From Pseudomonadota bacterium (GTDB lineage Bacteria; Pseudomonadota; Alphaproteobacteria; Acetobacterales; Acetobacteraceae): a stretch of 44,609 nt of DNA. This document shows positions 34,891-43,668 of the stretch, piece after piece (the stretch's first letter is position 1; each line of letters starts with the position of its first letter). The position numbers and the translations under genes were made by a program. The stretch is from assembly GCA_019351895.1 (NCBI GenBank), contig JABBOH010000033.1, forward strand, positions 1 to 44,609. Reading direction: 5' to 3'. The notes beneath the pieces are model-generated. The model saw nothing but the letters and a program-made list of their open reading frames with translations, ran no database searches and was not told where the DNA came from.

Positions 34891-35406
34891 GAAGCGTCTT
34901 CTCCTCATTGGTTCCCACGCCAGCGGTGGCCGACCGATGGGGCGGGGACCGTAGGGAGAGGAGGCGGTGACGTAAAGTTCGCGTCCGCTTTGTATCTCCA
35001 AGGCCTGGTAGGTCAGGCATCCCCTTGACCAGCCGCGTCTCCGGGTCACCCGCACTTGCGGCGTTACGCCACGACTAAGCGCCGCCTGATGAGAGCATTG
35101 AGCGAAACCAGCCCTGGGCCGCCGGAGATCAGAATGGGTTGCGTGACGGCCCATTGGATGTGTGTGGGCCAGGCTTGGGGATAGAAGATGCGTCTGCGCC
35201 GAAACCCAGAACACCTGCGCCAGCCCCAGCCGCGCCACTAGGCCGACACGGGCGTAGGACGTGCGATCGAGCAGCCGCCCGGGAGTCCGTCCGGGTGGCT
35301 AGAAGCGTAACCGGCGTGTCTGAAGTATGCAGCGCATTCGTCGGCGCTGAAGGCGCAAGCTCAAGAACGTGATAGGGTGGCGAATGCTTCCTCAGGAGGG
35401 AACGAT
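34891..35406. other. Divergent gap of 516 nt without a recognised gene
   Basis: It separates the lacI-like gene (minus) from the SPFH gene (plus) and must hold their promoters. No copy of the GTAAACC palindrome, no RNA gene and no convincing ORF was seen. AGGAGGG at 35394-35400 is the ribosome-binding site of the SPFH gene. Confidence 0.5.
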
Positions 35407-36300
35407 ATGGCCAGTGTCCCTGATACGCCGCCACGCGGGGATTTTCCCTTCGACGCCAGGAGAGGGTTCGGAGCATCCCGCGTCATAGACCGCCGCTACC
35501 TGTATGGCGGCATCGCCGTCGCGATCGTTATCTGCTTCTTCGCCCTCAACCCCTTTCGTGAGGTGGGTCCAGGCAGCCGCGGCGTTCTGATGACCTTCAG
35601 CAGCGTCCAGCCCGGTGTCCTCGCGCCTGGCCTGCACCTCGTGCTGCCGATCGCGCAGTCCGTTGTACAGATGAATGTCCAGGTGCAGAACTTCCAGAAC
35701 AAGGAGGAGGCGGCCTCTCGTGACCTTCAGACGGTCCACACCGAGGTGGCGATCAACTATCACATCACGCCCGACGATGCTGCCTGGATATACCAGCATG
35801 TCGGTACCCTCCCCGACGTCGAGAGCCGAGTCATCGCGCCGGCCATTTCGAACGCCGTCAAGGCGGCGACCGCTCATTATGATGCGGCCGACCTCATCGT
35901 TCAGAGGGACAGGGTCGCCCTGGAGATAAACACGCTCCTGCGGACTGCCCTGCAGTCTTACCGCGTCATCATCGATGCGGTGAACATCACCGACTTCCAG
36001 TTCTCCCAGGAGTTCACGGCCGCCATCGAGGCGAAGCAGGTGGCGCAACAGCAGGCTCAGCAGGCGGCGTTCACGCTCGATAAGGTCCGGGTGGACGCGC
36101 AGCAGCAGGTTCTTCAGGCCCAAGCCCATGCCACGGCTCAGGTCGCTGCTGCTGAGGGACAGGCCAAAGCCAATACGATGGTGACGGCAACGCTGAGCCC
36201 GTCGATCCTCCAGCAGCTAGCGATCGAGCGATGGAACGGCGTGCTGCCGATCTATCTCGGCGCCGGCGCGCCTATGCCGTTCCTCAGTATGGGCCACTGA
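35407..36300 (+). CDS. SPFH/prohibitin-family membrane protein
   Basis: A 297-residue band-7 protein. One membrane segment at residues about 31-47 (YLYGGIAVAIVICFFAL) is followed by the SPFH domain (GVLMTFSSVQPGVLAPGLHLVLPI; VHTEVAINYHI; VESRVIAPAISNAVKAATAHYDA) and an Ala/Gln-rich coiled coil at about 205-255. Such proteins form large rings in the inner membrane that modulate FtsH-type proteolysis or act as scaffolds. AGGAGGG six nt before the ATG at 35407 sets the start. It is monocistronic here; no HflK/HflC partner or NfeD gene is adjacent. Confidence 0.92.
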   Translation: MASVPDTPPRGDFPFDARRGFGASRVIDRRYLYGGIAVAIVICFFALNPFREVGPGSRGVLMTFSSVQPGVLAPGLHLVLPIAQSVVQMNVQVQNFQNKEEAASRDLQTVHTEVAINYHITPDDAAWIYQHVGTLPDVESRVIAPAISNAVKAATAHYDAADLIVQRDRVALEINTLLRTALQSYRVIIDAVNITDFQFSQEFTAAIEAKQVAQQQAQQAAFTLDKVRVDAQQQVLQAQAHATAQVAAAEGQAKANTMVTATLSPSILQQLAIERWNGVLPIYLGAGAPMPFLSMGH

Positions 36301-36391
36301 CATGAACCGCGAGGCCTGCCGCAAGCGCTCCGCGGCGGCCTCTGCGGCCGTGTTGACTGACCGGCGCAGTTTCGTCAAAGGCCGGCGATGT

Positions 36392-36860
36392 CTAGGCGCT
36401 TCTCATGAGCACCTTTATCGAGTCCAGTGAATCTGCGAGCTTTATCGCCTCATCCCAATCCGCGAACACGAAACTGTGCGTGACAATCCCCTCCGCTGTC
36501 ACGAGGCCTCGTGAAAGAAGATCGATCGCGATCGGATAGCAATAGGGACGGAGGTGAGCACCGCGGATGTCCAGCTCTTTCCGATCGCCGATGATCGACC
36601 AGTCCACCGAGGTCTCCTTGCCAAACACGGAGAACTCGACAAATCTGCCGAGCTTGCGGATGAGGGAGAGCCCTTGCAGGACAGCGGCTCGATGATCGTC
36701 GCTTCCTCAAGCGATAACGCAGGCGGGATGACATGCACCCGCGCCGTCTTCGGGATCAGCATGTAGTCCGACATGCCGCCGTCCGCGACGTCGCGATGGA
36801 AGCCGAAGATGTGATGGACCTCGCACATCCAATAGCTTCCGCTCCGGCAATAGCGGCAAC
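36392..36860 (-). pseudogene. Remnant of a zinc-dependent alcohol/polyol dehydrogenase
   Basis: Two blocks of a medium-chain zinc dehydrogenase survive. The first runs from CRYCRSGSYWMC (structural zinc Cys) through GGMSDYMLIPKTARVHVIPP to ATIIEPLSC. The second runs from GLSLIRKLGRFVEFSVFGKE through WSIIGDRKELDIRGAHL to the C-terminus DSIKVLM. They meet at about 36671-36677 in different frames; the Rossmann domain expected between them (roughly 100 residues or more) is missing. The N-terminal catalytic part is also gone. The C-terminal block resembles polyol (erythritol/threitol-type) dehydrogenases, but that assignment is tentative. Confidence 0.85.
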
Positions 36861-37069
36861 AATGCGAGCGCCAGGGTCGGCAGGATCGAGAGCGCGATGG
36901 CCGCCGCGATGATGCCGTACTGGATGCCGGATGCGGTGAAGAAGGTGAGGGCACCCACCGTCACGGGCTGCTTGTCGGTGGAGGCGAGCACGAGGGCAAA
37001 GACGAAGTTGTTCCACGCGAAGATGAACGAAAGGAGGCCTGCCGCGAAACCGAAACCGCGCGCTCCAGG
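36861..37069 (-). pseudogene. Remnant of a MalG-type sugar ABC permease
   Basis: About 65 codons encode the last two membrane segments of a carbohydrate-uptake permease (LLSFIFAWNNFVFALVLAST, then KQPVTVGALTFFTASGIQYG and ALSILPTLALAL). The frame is bounded upstream by TGA at 37070-37072 and fuses downstream, near 36860, to the dehydrogenase remnant. This is a different transporter family from the ribose-type permeases of the window, so an older polyol uptake/oxidation locus was probably deleted here. Confidence 0.8.
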
Positions 37070-37497
37070 TCAGGTTGCATTTACATCTATGTCGGACATA
37101 GCCGAAGCTCCGCCATGACTTTCCTCAGGCTCGACGTGGAATGAAACCTCTCGCCGCTTATTCTTTCTTGGAGGGCAGGTTAGCCGCCGGACGGGAGGCA
37201 GGTCTACATCAGCTGGCGCCAAAGACTGATACTTTTTTGCTCGACTTCAACGGCGGGCTCGACCTCGGCCTCCGCCCCGGGCGTCATAACGCTCAAGCAC
37301 GGGTTCCGTCGGCCACCACGGGCTGATCTGGCAAGCCCGGTGCTCAGCGAGCCGAGCGCCCTAAAAAGCCCGGTAAGGCGATCCGGAGAAGTCTGAGTGG
37401 CAGCGCCTCGCAGCAAATCCTGATGCTGCGCTGCCGAGGTCATTCCATCCTCGTCTTCTGGAGATCGCGAAGCGCTGCACGATCTGCCGCGGAGGCG
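37070..37497. other. Gap of 428 nt with no supported gene
   Basis: It lies between the gene remnants and the GntR gene. Short frames on both strands lack any family pattern. It may be further debris of the deleted locus. No terminator-like hairpin with T run was seen. Confidence 0.45.
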
Positions 37498-38223
37498 CTA
37501 GCCAGCAGACAGGATTCGTCTCAACCGCGCGCCTGCCTGCGTGAGGTGGGTCCGCATCGCCTCCGCTGCTCCGGGCCCGTCGTGGCATGCGATAGCGCCG
37601 GCGATGGCTTGATGCTCCTCGATCGTAAGGCTCTTGGTCTCGGGGATATAATAGGTCTTCGGGTACCAGATGCGCACCATGGATTGGATCGTCGCACCGA
37701 TGTTCTCGAAGATCGGATTGCGGGCCGCCTGCGCGATCGCCAGGTGAAACTGCGTGTCGCTTTCCATGAAGGCCTCGTGATTGGTTCCGCTCTCCCGCAT
37801 ATCCTTGAGCGACGCCGCCAGCTGTGCGGAGGTCTCGGACCCGCCTTGTTCTGCGGCGCGGCGCGTGCACTCGACCTCGACCAGCACGCGGACATCCACC
37901 AGGTCGTCGAGATTGCGCTCGCCGAGCAGCAGGCCCCAGCGAAAGGCGCCCGATAGCAGTTCGGAGGTCGCCTCGCGGACGAACGATCCCTCGCCGGCCC
38001 GCGCCTCCAGCACGCCGAGCACGGCGAGGCTCTTGACCGCCTCCCGGATGGTCGAGCGTCCAACCTGGAAGCGTAGCGCAAGCTCCTTCTCGCTCGGTAT
38101 CATATCTCCAGGTTTCCAGACGCCCTTCATGATGAGGTCGGTCAGCGCCTTGACGATCTCCTGCGGGAGAGTGGCGCGGGCGATCGGGCGGATGAGGGCG
38201 GCGGAATCTGTCATGGAAACCAT
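37498..38223 (-). CDS. GntR-family transcription regulator, FadR/FCD subfamily
   Basis: A 241-residue regulator with a winged helix (MIPSEKELALRFQVGRSTIREAVKSL region, residues about 38-80) and an FCD domain whose metal ligands include Asp and His in ESDTQFHLAIAQAA, a His in EEHQAIAGAI and the His in MRTHLTQAG. Start codons at 38223 and 38214 are both possible; neither has a strong ribosome-binding site. It is divergent from a sugar transport/oxidation operon and probably represses it through the inverted repeat at 38310-38324. Confidence 0.92.
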   Translation of the reverse strand: MVSMTDSAALIRPIARATLPQEIVKALTDLIMKGVWKPGDMIPSEKELALRFQVGRSTIREAVKSLAVLGVLEARAGEGSFVREATSELLSGAFRWGLLLGERNLDDLVDVRVLVEVECTRRAAEQGGSETSAQLAASLKDMRESGTNHEAFMESDTQFHLAIAQAARNPIFENIGATIQSMVRIWYPKTYYIPETKSLTIEEHQAIAGAIACHDGPGAAEAMRTHLTQAGARLRRILSAG

Positions 38224-38287
38224 CTACACGCTGGCATCGTCATCGAAAATGCTGCGGCGCGGTGCCGCATCGTCGCCGCCTCCCATC

Positions 38288-38315
38288 TTGACAGCCCGGA
38301 CAACGCCGCGATATT
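38288..38315 (+). promoter_or_regulatory. Promoter of the 38.4-44.6 kb operon
   Basis: A perfect -35 TTGACA at 38288-38293 is followed after 16 nt by GATATT (38310-38315, four of six -10 bases). It points into the oxidoreductase gene at 38361. Confidence 0.6.
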
Positions 38316-38324
38316 CATAATATC
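38310..38324. promoter_or_regulatory. Putative GntR operator overlapping the -10 element
   Basis: GATATT and AATATC form a perfect inverted repeat around CAT, in an otherwise GC-rich region between the divergent GntR gene and the operon. Overlap with the -10 box suits repression. The arms do not match the classic FadR-type core, so the assignment to this regulator rests on position. Confidence 0.5.
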
Positions 38325-38360
38325 AGACATTAAAAACAAACAAAAATCTTGGTGTCTAAG

Positions 38361-39758
38361 ATGATCAAGCAGGCTCTAGACCGTCGGGCGGCGCAGCAGA
38401 CACCCATTCAGGTGGGTTTCGTCGGCGCCGGCCGCATGGGGACGGGCGCGATCAGCCAGATCGGCCTCATGAAAGGCATCCGCACCGCGGTTATCGCGGA
38501 TGTGCAAACCGAACGCGTGCTGCGTGCCTTCGAACTGTGCGGGCATCGGCGGGAAGACGTGGTCGTCACCGACCGCGTTACGGTGGCGGCGGACGCCATC
38601 CGCGCTGAGCGCCCGGTCGCCACCCAGAATTCGGACATGCTGACGGAGCTCGACATCGACGCCGTTGTCGAATCGACCGGCAGCCCGGAGGTGGGCGCGA
38701 AAGTCGCGCTGCAGGCCATTTTGGCGCGCAAGCATATCATCATGCTGAATGTCGAGACGGATGTCGTCGTCGGGCCGATCCTGCATCGCATGGCGCAGGC
38801 GGCGGGCGTCGTCTACACGGTGTCATCCGGCGATGAGCCGGGGCTGATCGCTGAGTATTACGACCGTTATGCGGCCTTGGGATTCGAGATTGTCGCCGTC
38901 GGCAAGGCGCCGTCCAGCATCGGGTTGTTCGACCGCTACGCGACGCCCGAAAGCGTCGCCGAGGATGCCCGGCGGCTGGGCGTGAACCCGCATTTCCTAG
39001 TGACGTTCCGGGACGCCACGAAGACAATGATCGAGATGGCCTGTATCTCCAACTATACTGGCCTTGTGCCGGATATCCGTGGCATGCACGGCCCCATTGC
39101 GGGCGTCAACGAAGTGCCGGAACTATTCCGGCCGATAAGCGAGGGTGGTCTGCTCAATCGTAAAGGCGTCGTGGATTATGCACGCCCTTTGAAACATCCC
39201 GACGGTTCGATCGATTTCGACCGCAGCGTGACGCCCGGCGTCTTCTTGTGTGTGTTCACGGATCACGAGCAGATACGCGAAGATCTGAAATACCTCGATG
39301 TCACGGGGTCGGACGGCTATTACAATATGTACACGCCCTATCACCTCGTCACCAACGAAATTCCGCTGTCGATCGTGTCTGCCGTCGAGTTCGGCCATCC
39401 GACGATCGTGCCGAAGCTTGGCCTGGTGACTGAGGTCTTCGGCGCCGCGAAACGACCGTTGAAGGCGGGGGAGGTGATCGACGGCGCCGGCGGATCGACC
39501 GTCTATGCGCTGAACGACCTTTATACGACGGCAAAAGCCGAGAACGTCGTGCCGCTGGGTCTGCTGACGGGCGCCAAGCTTCTGCGCGACGTGCCGACGG
39601 ATGCGGCGATCACCTATGACATGGTCGAGATTCTGACTGGCTCGACGCTGTATCATCTTCGCGCGATGCAGGATTCGGGCGCGGCCGGACCCCTCGGCCT
39701 GGCAGCGCCACCGGACCTCGCGCTGGAACGGCCGCAGGTATCGCGTTTGGCGAGTTGA
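38361..39758 (+). CDS. NAD(P)-binding oxidoreductase, homoserine-dehydrogenase-like with SAF domain
   Basis: A 465-residue protein with an N-terminal Rossmann domain (VGFVGAGRMGTGAISQIGL, then VVESTGSPEVGAKVALQAI) and a middle substrate domain containing SSGDEPGLIAEYYDRY. The C-terminal SAF-type beta-clip is around LKAGEVIDGAGGSTVYAL and VVPLGLLTGAKLLRDV. The layout matches bacterial homoserine-dehydrogenase-like proteins found in sugar operons, whose substrates are mostly uncharacterised. The ATG at 38361 is chosen over GTG 38352, which would lie closer to the promoter. It is the first gene of the operon. Confidence 0.85.
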   Translation: MIKQALDRRAAQQTPIQVGFVGAGRMGTGAISQIGLMKGIRTAVIADVQTERVLRAFELCGHRREDVVVTDRVTVAADAIRAERPVATQNSDMLTELDIDAVVESTGSPEVGAKVALQAILARKHIIMLNVETDVVVGPILHRMAQAAGVVYTVSSGDEPGLIAEYYDRYAALGFEIVAVGKAPSSIGLFDRYATPESVAEDARRLGVNPHFLVTFRDATKTMIEMACISNYTGLVPDIRGMHGPIAGVNEVPELFRPISEGGLLNRKGVVDYARPLKHPDGSIDFDRSVTPGVFLCVFTDHEQIREDLKYLDVTGSDGYYNMYTPYHLVTNEIPLSIVSAVEFGHPTIVPKLGLVTEVFGAAKRPLKAGEVIDGAGGSTVYALNDLYTTAKAENVVPLGLLTGAKLLRDVPTDAAITYDMVEILTGSTLYHLRAMQDSGAAGPLGLAAPPDLALERPQVSRLAS

Positions 39759-39840
39759 CGGCGGGCAGGGTCGCGCCCGAGATCGAAACGGCAAGACCGC
39801 ACGGGAATGAGGCGGTCGGCAACAACAGGGAGAGATTTGG

Positions 39841-41019
39841 ATGAAGATCAAATCGCCTTTGCACAAACTTCTGAGCGCCGCCGTGCTGGCCGGAAGTCTC
39901 GCGGCCGGCGGCCATGCAATGGCGCAGGGCACCGTGCGGGCCGAGCCTTACCCCGCCTGGGCTGATCCGGTTATCCAGCCGACGCTTTCAGTCGATCAGG
40001 CGAAGGCGATCGTCGCGGAGCGCACCAAGCCGCAGACGGAATGGACAGGGCCCACAACCGGGCCGGAGGCGCCGAAGGGCAGCTTCACCATCGCCTATGT
40101 CTCTCCGGACCAGTCCTACACCCCCTATGTGCAATGGGGAAAAGGCGTGGAGGAGGCCGCCGCGTCGCTTGGGTGGAAGATGATAACGTTCGACGGGCAG
40201 GGGACGGTCAGCGGCACTTTGGCCGCCATGCAGCAAGCCCTTTCGGCGCATCCGGTTGCGATCATTACGCCGGCCGACGCCAACGCCTTGCAGAAGCCGA
40301 TCAAGCAAGCGGTCGCACACCATATTCCCATCATCGGAATCCATGCCACGGCCTTCCCGGGACCCAGCCCGCAACTCGGCCTGTACATGAACATCGTCTC
40401 CAATCCTGCGCAGATCGGCCAGACGGAGGCCGCCTACGTCATCGCCATGTCAAACGGCACGGCGCACGATATTCATATGGTCGATGACAGCTATGCCATC
40501 GCTCGCTTCAAGGCGAAGGCGACGGTGACGCCGATCCAGAACTGCGCCGGCTGCAAGATGCTGGAAACGGTCAACATGCCTTTGGCAGACGCCTCGACAC
40601 GCATGGCGCCCGTTATTTCCGGGCTGCTCGCACGCTACGGCACCAGCTGGTGGATGACGACCTGCTGCGATGGCTACTACACAAATGTCGCCGCCGCGCT
40701 GCGCGCCTCCGGTGCTTCGCCAGCCAACATCAAGCTCGTGGGCGCCGATGCCCCACCCTCCGCCTATGACATGATCCGCAAGGGCGGCTTCGAGGTTGCG
40801 AGCGTACCGGAACCAAGCTCGCTCTTCGGCTATGAGGCCGTGGATGCTGTGGTGCGTGCCATGGCGGGCCAGCCGCCCGCGCATTTCCTGCAGCCGACCT
40901 TCCTGATCGTCAAGGCCAATGTCGACACCGAAGGGGGATCGAGCAACCAGTTCGTGCCCAGCAACAACTTCGCCTGCCATTACGAGAATATCTGGAAAGG
41001 AACGAAGAAACCCTGCTGA
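39841..41019 (+). CDS. Sugar ABC transporter periplasmic substrate-binding protein with N-terminal extension
   Basis: A 392-residue Peripla_BP_4-type binding protein, about 60 residues longer than usual. The signal peptide KLLSAAVLAGSLAAGGHAMA ends near residue 28. About 55 residues (AEPYPAWADPVIQPTLSVDQ... region to PKGSFTIAYVSPDQS) precede the binding domain. Six Cys occur in NCAGCK, MTTCCDG, NNFACHYEN and the C-terminal Cys, suggesting disulfides. GGGAGAG precedes the ATG. It lies 82 nt after the oxidoreductase gene and begins the transporter set. Confidence 0.92.
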   Translation: MKIKSPLHKLLSAAVLAGSLAAGGHAMAQGTVRAEPYPAWADPVIQPTLSVDQAKAIVAERTKPQTEWTGPTTGPEAPKGSFTIAYVSPDQSYTPYVQWGKGVEEAAASLGWKMITFDGQGTVSGTLAAMQQALSAHPVAIITPADANALQKPIKQAVAHHIPIIGIHATAFPGPSPQLGLYMNIVSNPAQIGQTEAAYVIAMSNGTAHDIHMVDDSYAIARFKAKATVTPIQNCAGCKMLETVNMPLADASTRMAPVISGLLARYGTSWWMTTCCDGYYTNVAAALRASGASPANIKLVGADAPPSAYDMIRKGGFEVASVPEPSSLFGYEAVDAVVRAMAGQPPAHFLQPTFLIVKANVDTEGGSSNQFVPSNNFACHYENIWKGTKKPC

Positions 41020-41051
41020 GATCGAACTGGATGCGCAGCGGAGGATCGCCC

Positions 41052-42569
41052 ATGGCGCCGACCGCCCCTCCAGCCGTTGCCATTGCGGGGTTGAGCAAGT
41101 CCTTCCAGAGCACGCGGGCGCTTGACCGCGTGGATCTCACCATCGGCCGCGGTGAGATCCACGCGCTCGTGGGCGAGAACGGTGCCGGCAAGTCCACGCT
41201 CATCAAGATCCTGGCGGGCCTCGTCCAACCGGATGCGGGAGAGATCCGCATCCATGGAAAGCCCGTCGAGCCCCACCCCGACACGGTACCCATCGCCTTC
41301 GTCCATCAGGACATCGGCCTCGTCGATGACCTCAGCATCGGCGAGAATGTCGCCCTCATCGCCGGGTATCCGCGTAGCTGGGGCATGATCGCCTGGACGG
41401 ACGTCTGGGCGCAGACGCAGCAGACATATGCGGCCATGGGCGTGGAGCCGCCCGACCCGCGCGCGCTGGTCGGCACGCTGAGCGCCGCGAGCAAGGCTGT
41501 TTTGGGGATTGTCCGTGCGCTGTCGCGCAAGGTCGATATCGTCGTGCTCGACGAGCCGACCGCCTCTCTGCCGGGCCCGGACGCGCAGCATCTGTTCGAT
41601 ATCCTAAAGCGTTTGAAAGCATCGGGCACAAGCATCCTTTACGTCAGCCATCGGCTGAACGAGCTTTTCGGCCTCGCCGATACCGTGACGGTGTTTCGTG
41701 ACGGGCGGCGTGTGAGCGCGCGGGCCATCGGCGACCTGACGCCCGACGATATCGTGCGTGACATGCTGGGGCGCGAGTTGGAACTGCACAACCACGCTCT
41801 ATCCCCCGTTGCCGTCGGCAAGCCGCTTCTGGAGGTCAAGGGTCTCTGTGTCGGGGATCAGGGGCCCTTGAGCTTCTCCATCGCCGCCGGGGAGATTCTC
41901 GGCCTCATCGGTTTGCGCGGCGCGGGTTACGAGGCAGTGGGCCGCGCGATCTTCGGCGTGACGCGGCAGAGCGCCGGCACGGTACATCTGGCCGGTGTCG
42001 AGGTCGAGCCCGGCCTGTCGATCTCGGATCGCATCGCGCGCGGCATCGCGCTCCTCGCGGGGGACCGTCTGCGAGAAAGCGCACTGACCGGCATGTCGCT
42101 CCGCGAGAACCTGTTTCCCAATCCGCCGAGCGATCGCGGCCGTCTGTGGCGGGGGGTCGACCGTCAGCATGAGGACCGGGCGACGCGCGGGATTCTCGAT
42201 CGCTTCGATGTGCGGCCGCGCAACGGCGCGGCGCTGATCGACTGGCTGAGCGGCGGCAACCAGCAGAAGATCTTCGTCGGACGATGGCTTGTCACAGGTG
42301 CGAAGGTCTACATCATGGAAGAGCCGACAGCGGGAGTCGATATCGGGGCCAAGGGCGTCATTCATACGATTCTCAAGGGTCTGGCCGCGGATGGCGCCGC
42401 TATCCTGGTGGTGTCATCGGATTTCGAGGAGGTCGCTTCCCTCTGCGAGCGGGCCTTGATCATTGGGCGCGGCACCATCACCGGGGAATTGGCGGGGGCA
42501 TCTCTGACATTGGACGGGTTGATCGCGCGGTCGTCGCTGAGCGCACCGGCATTGGAACAGGTGCAATAG
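41052..42569 (+). CDS. Ribose-type ABC transporter ATP-binding protein, two domains
   Basis: A 505-residue two-domain sugar ATPase. Domain one has Walker [12 protein letters not shown] and Walker B IVVLDEPTASLP, but its signature is degenerate (LSAASKAVLGIVRAL). Domain two has GLRGAGYEAVG in place of the P-loop, a canonical [15 protein letters not shown] and Walker B VYIMEEPTAGVD. GGAGG 7 nt before the ATG at 41052 favours it over the ATG at 41031. The next gene starts 1 nt after its stop. Confidence 0.94.
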   Translation: MAPTAPPAVAIAGLSKSFQSTRALDRVDLTIGRGEIHALVGENGAGKSTLIKILAGLVQPDAGEIRIHGKPVEPHPDTVPIAFVHQDIGLVDDLSIGENVALIAGYPRSWGMIAWTDVWAQTQQTYAAMGVEPPDPRALVGTLSAASKAVLGIVRALSRKVDIVVLDEPTASLPGPDAQHLFDILKRLKASGTSILYVSHRLNELFGLADTVTVFRDGRRVSARAIGDLTPDDIVRDMLGRELELHNHALSPVAVGKPLLEVKGLCVGDQGPLSFSIAAGEILGLIGLRGAGYEAVGRAIFGVTRQSAGTVHLAGVEVEPGLSISDRIARGIALLAGDRLRESALTGMSLRENLFPNPPSDRGRLWRGVDRQHEDRATRGILDRFDVRPRNGAALIDWLSGGNQQKIFVGRWLVTGAKVYIMEEPTAGVDIGAKGVIHTILKGLAADGAAILVVSSDFEEVASLCERALIIGRGTITGELAGASLTLDGLIARSSLSAPALEQVQ

Positions 42570-42570
42570 G

Positions 42571-43623
42571 ATGTCGGAACGGAAGCTGTCGAACTCGGCG
42601 CTGAACGAGGGTGCCACGCGCGCCACCGCGGCGCCGCCGCGCTCGACCATGCACATCCTGTCGAATATTGTCGCGATCTACGGCCTTCTGGTCGTCTTTA
42701 TCTTCGTACTCATCGTTTTTGGCGCCTTGAGGCCGCACAGTTTCCTGAGCGTCAGCAACGTCAATTCCATCATGGTGAGCCAATCCGTGACCGCCATGCT
42801 GGCGCTGGCGGAAATGCTGCCCTTGGCGACGAAACAGTTCGACCTTTCGGTGGGCTACCATCTCGGCATGGCGCAGATTCTGATCATCGGGCTTCAGGTG
42901 CAGCAGGGCCTGTCCTGGCCGGTTGCAGCCGGGATGATCCTGACGCTTTCGGTGCTGGTCGGTTTCCTGAACGGCGCGCTCGTCACCTGGCTGAAGATCG
43001 ATTCCTTCATCGCCACGATGGGCGTCGGGACGCTGCTCTACGGCATCAGCAATTGGTACAGCAACGGGGAGCAGATCGTCGGCATGTCGCTCTCCGAGAG
43101 CTTTACCAACATGACGGGGATCGTCCACGGCCTGCCGCTTCCGGCGCTCTATGTCGCTGTCCTCGCCTTCATCCTTTGGATCGTGATGGAGCGGCTGCCG
43201 GTCGGGCGGCATCTCTATGTCATCGGCTCCAATGTCAGGGCGGCCGAGCTGACGGGCATCCGTGTGTCCAACCACATCATGGGCGCCTTCGTCGCCTCGG
43301 GCTTCATCAGCGGCATTGCCGGCATCGTGCTGGGGAGCATTCTGCAGACGGGAACGCCAAGCGTCGGCCCGGAATACCTGCTGCCGGCCTTTGCCGCGAC
43401 GTTGCTCGGCGCCACCTCCATCCGGCCGGGCCGCGTCAACGTCATCGGCACGCTGCTCTCGGTGCTTGTTCTGGCATTCTCCTTCTCGGGCGTGCAGCAG
43501 CTCGGCGCGCCCTTCTTCGTCCAGTATTTCTTCAATGGCGGCATTCTGATTGTGGCGGTCGGCCTTTCCGTCTATGCCGCGCGTCGGCGCCAGCGTGCTG
43601 CGACGACGCCGAAGACCGCGTGA
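42571..43623 (+). CDS. Ribose-type ABC transporter permease
   Basis: A 350-residue BPD_transp_2 permease. The usual GGIDLSVG motif reads TKQFDLSVGYHLGMAQ, the ATPase-contact loop is VIGSNVRAAELTGIRVSNH, and LGATSIRPGRVNVIGTLL is near the C-terminus. A 30-residue polar N-terminal tail (KLSNSALNEGATRATAAPPR) precedes the first membrane segment. It completes the importer of the operon. Confidence 0.94.
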   Translation: MSERKLSNSALNEGATRATAAPPRSTMHILSNIVAIYGLLVVFIFVLIVFGALRPHSFLSVSNVNSIMVSQSVTAMLALAEMLPLATKQFDLSVGYHLGMAQILIIGLQVQQGLSWPVAAGMILTLSVLVGFLNGALVTWLKIDSFIATMGVGTLLYGISNWYSNGEQIVGMSLSESFTNMTGIVHGLPLPALYVAVLAFILWIVMERLPVGRHLYVIGSNVRAAELTGIRVSNHIMGAFVASGFISGIAGIVLGSILQTGTPSVGPEYLLPAFAATLLGATSIRPGRVNVIGTLLSVLVLAFSFSGVQQLGAPFFVQYFFNGGILIVAVGLSVYAARRRQRAATTPKTA

Positions 43624-43668
43624 CCTCATCGGCCGCCGAGGCCGTGCTTCTCTGTCAGGATTGAGCGC

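Noticed and set aside
37361-37870. Minus-strand frame of 169 codons near the second GntR gene
   Set aside because: It is an out-of-frame shadow of the GntR coding sequence with an Arg/His-rich composition.
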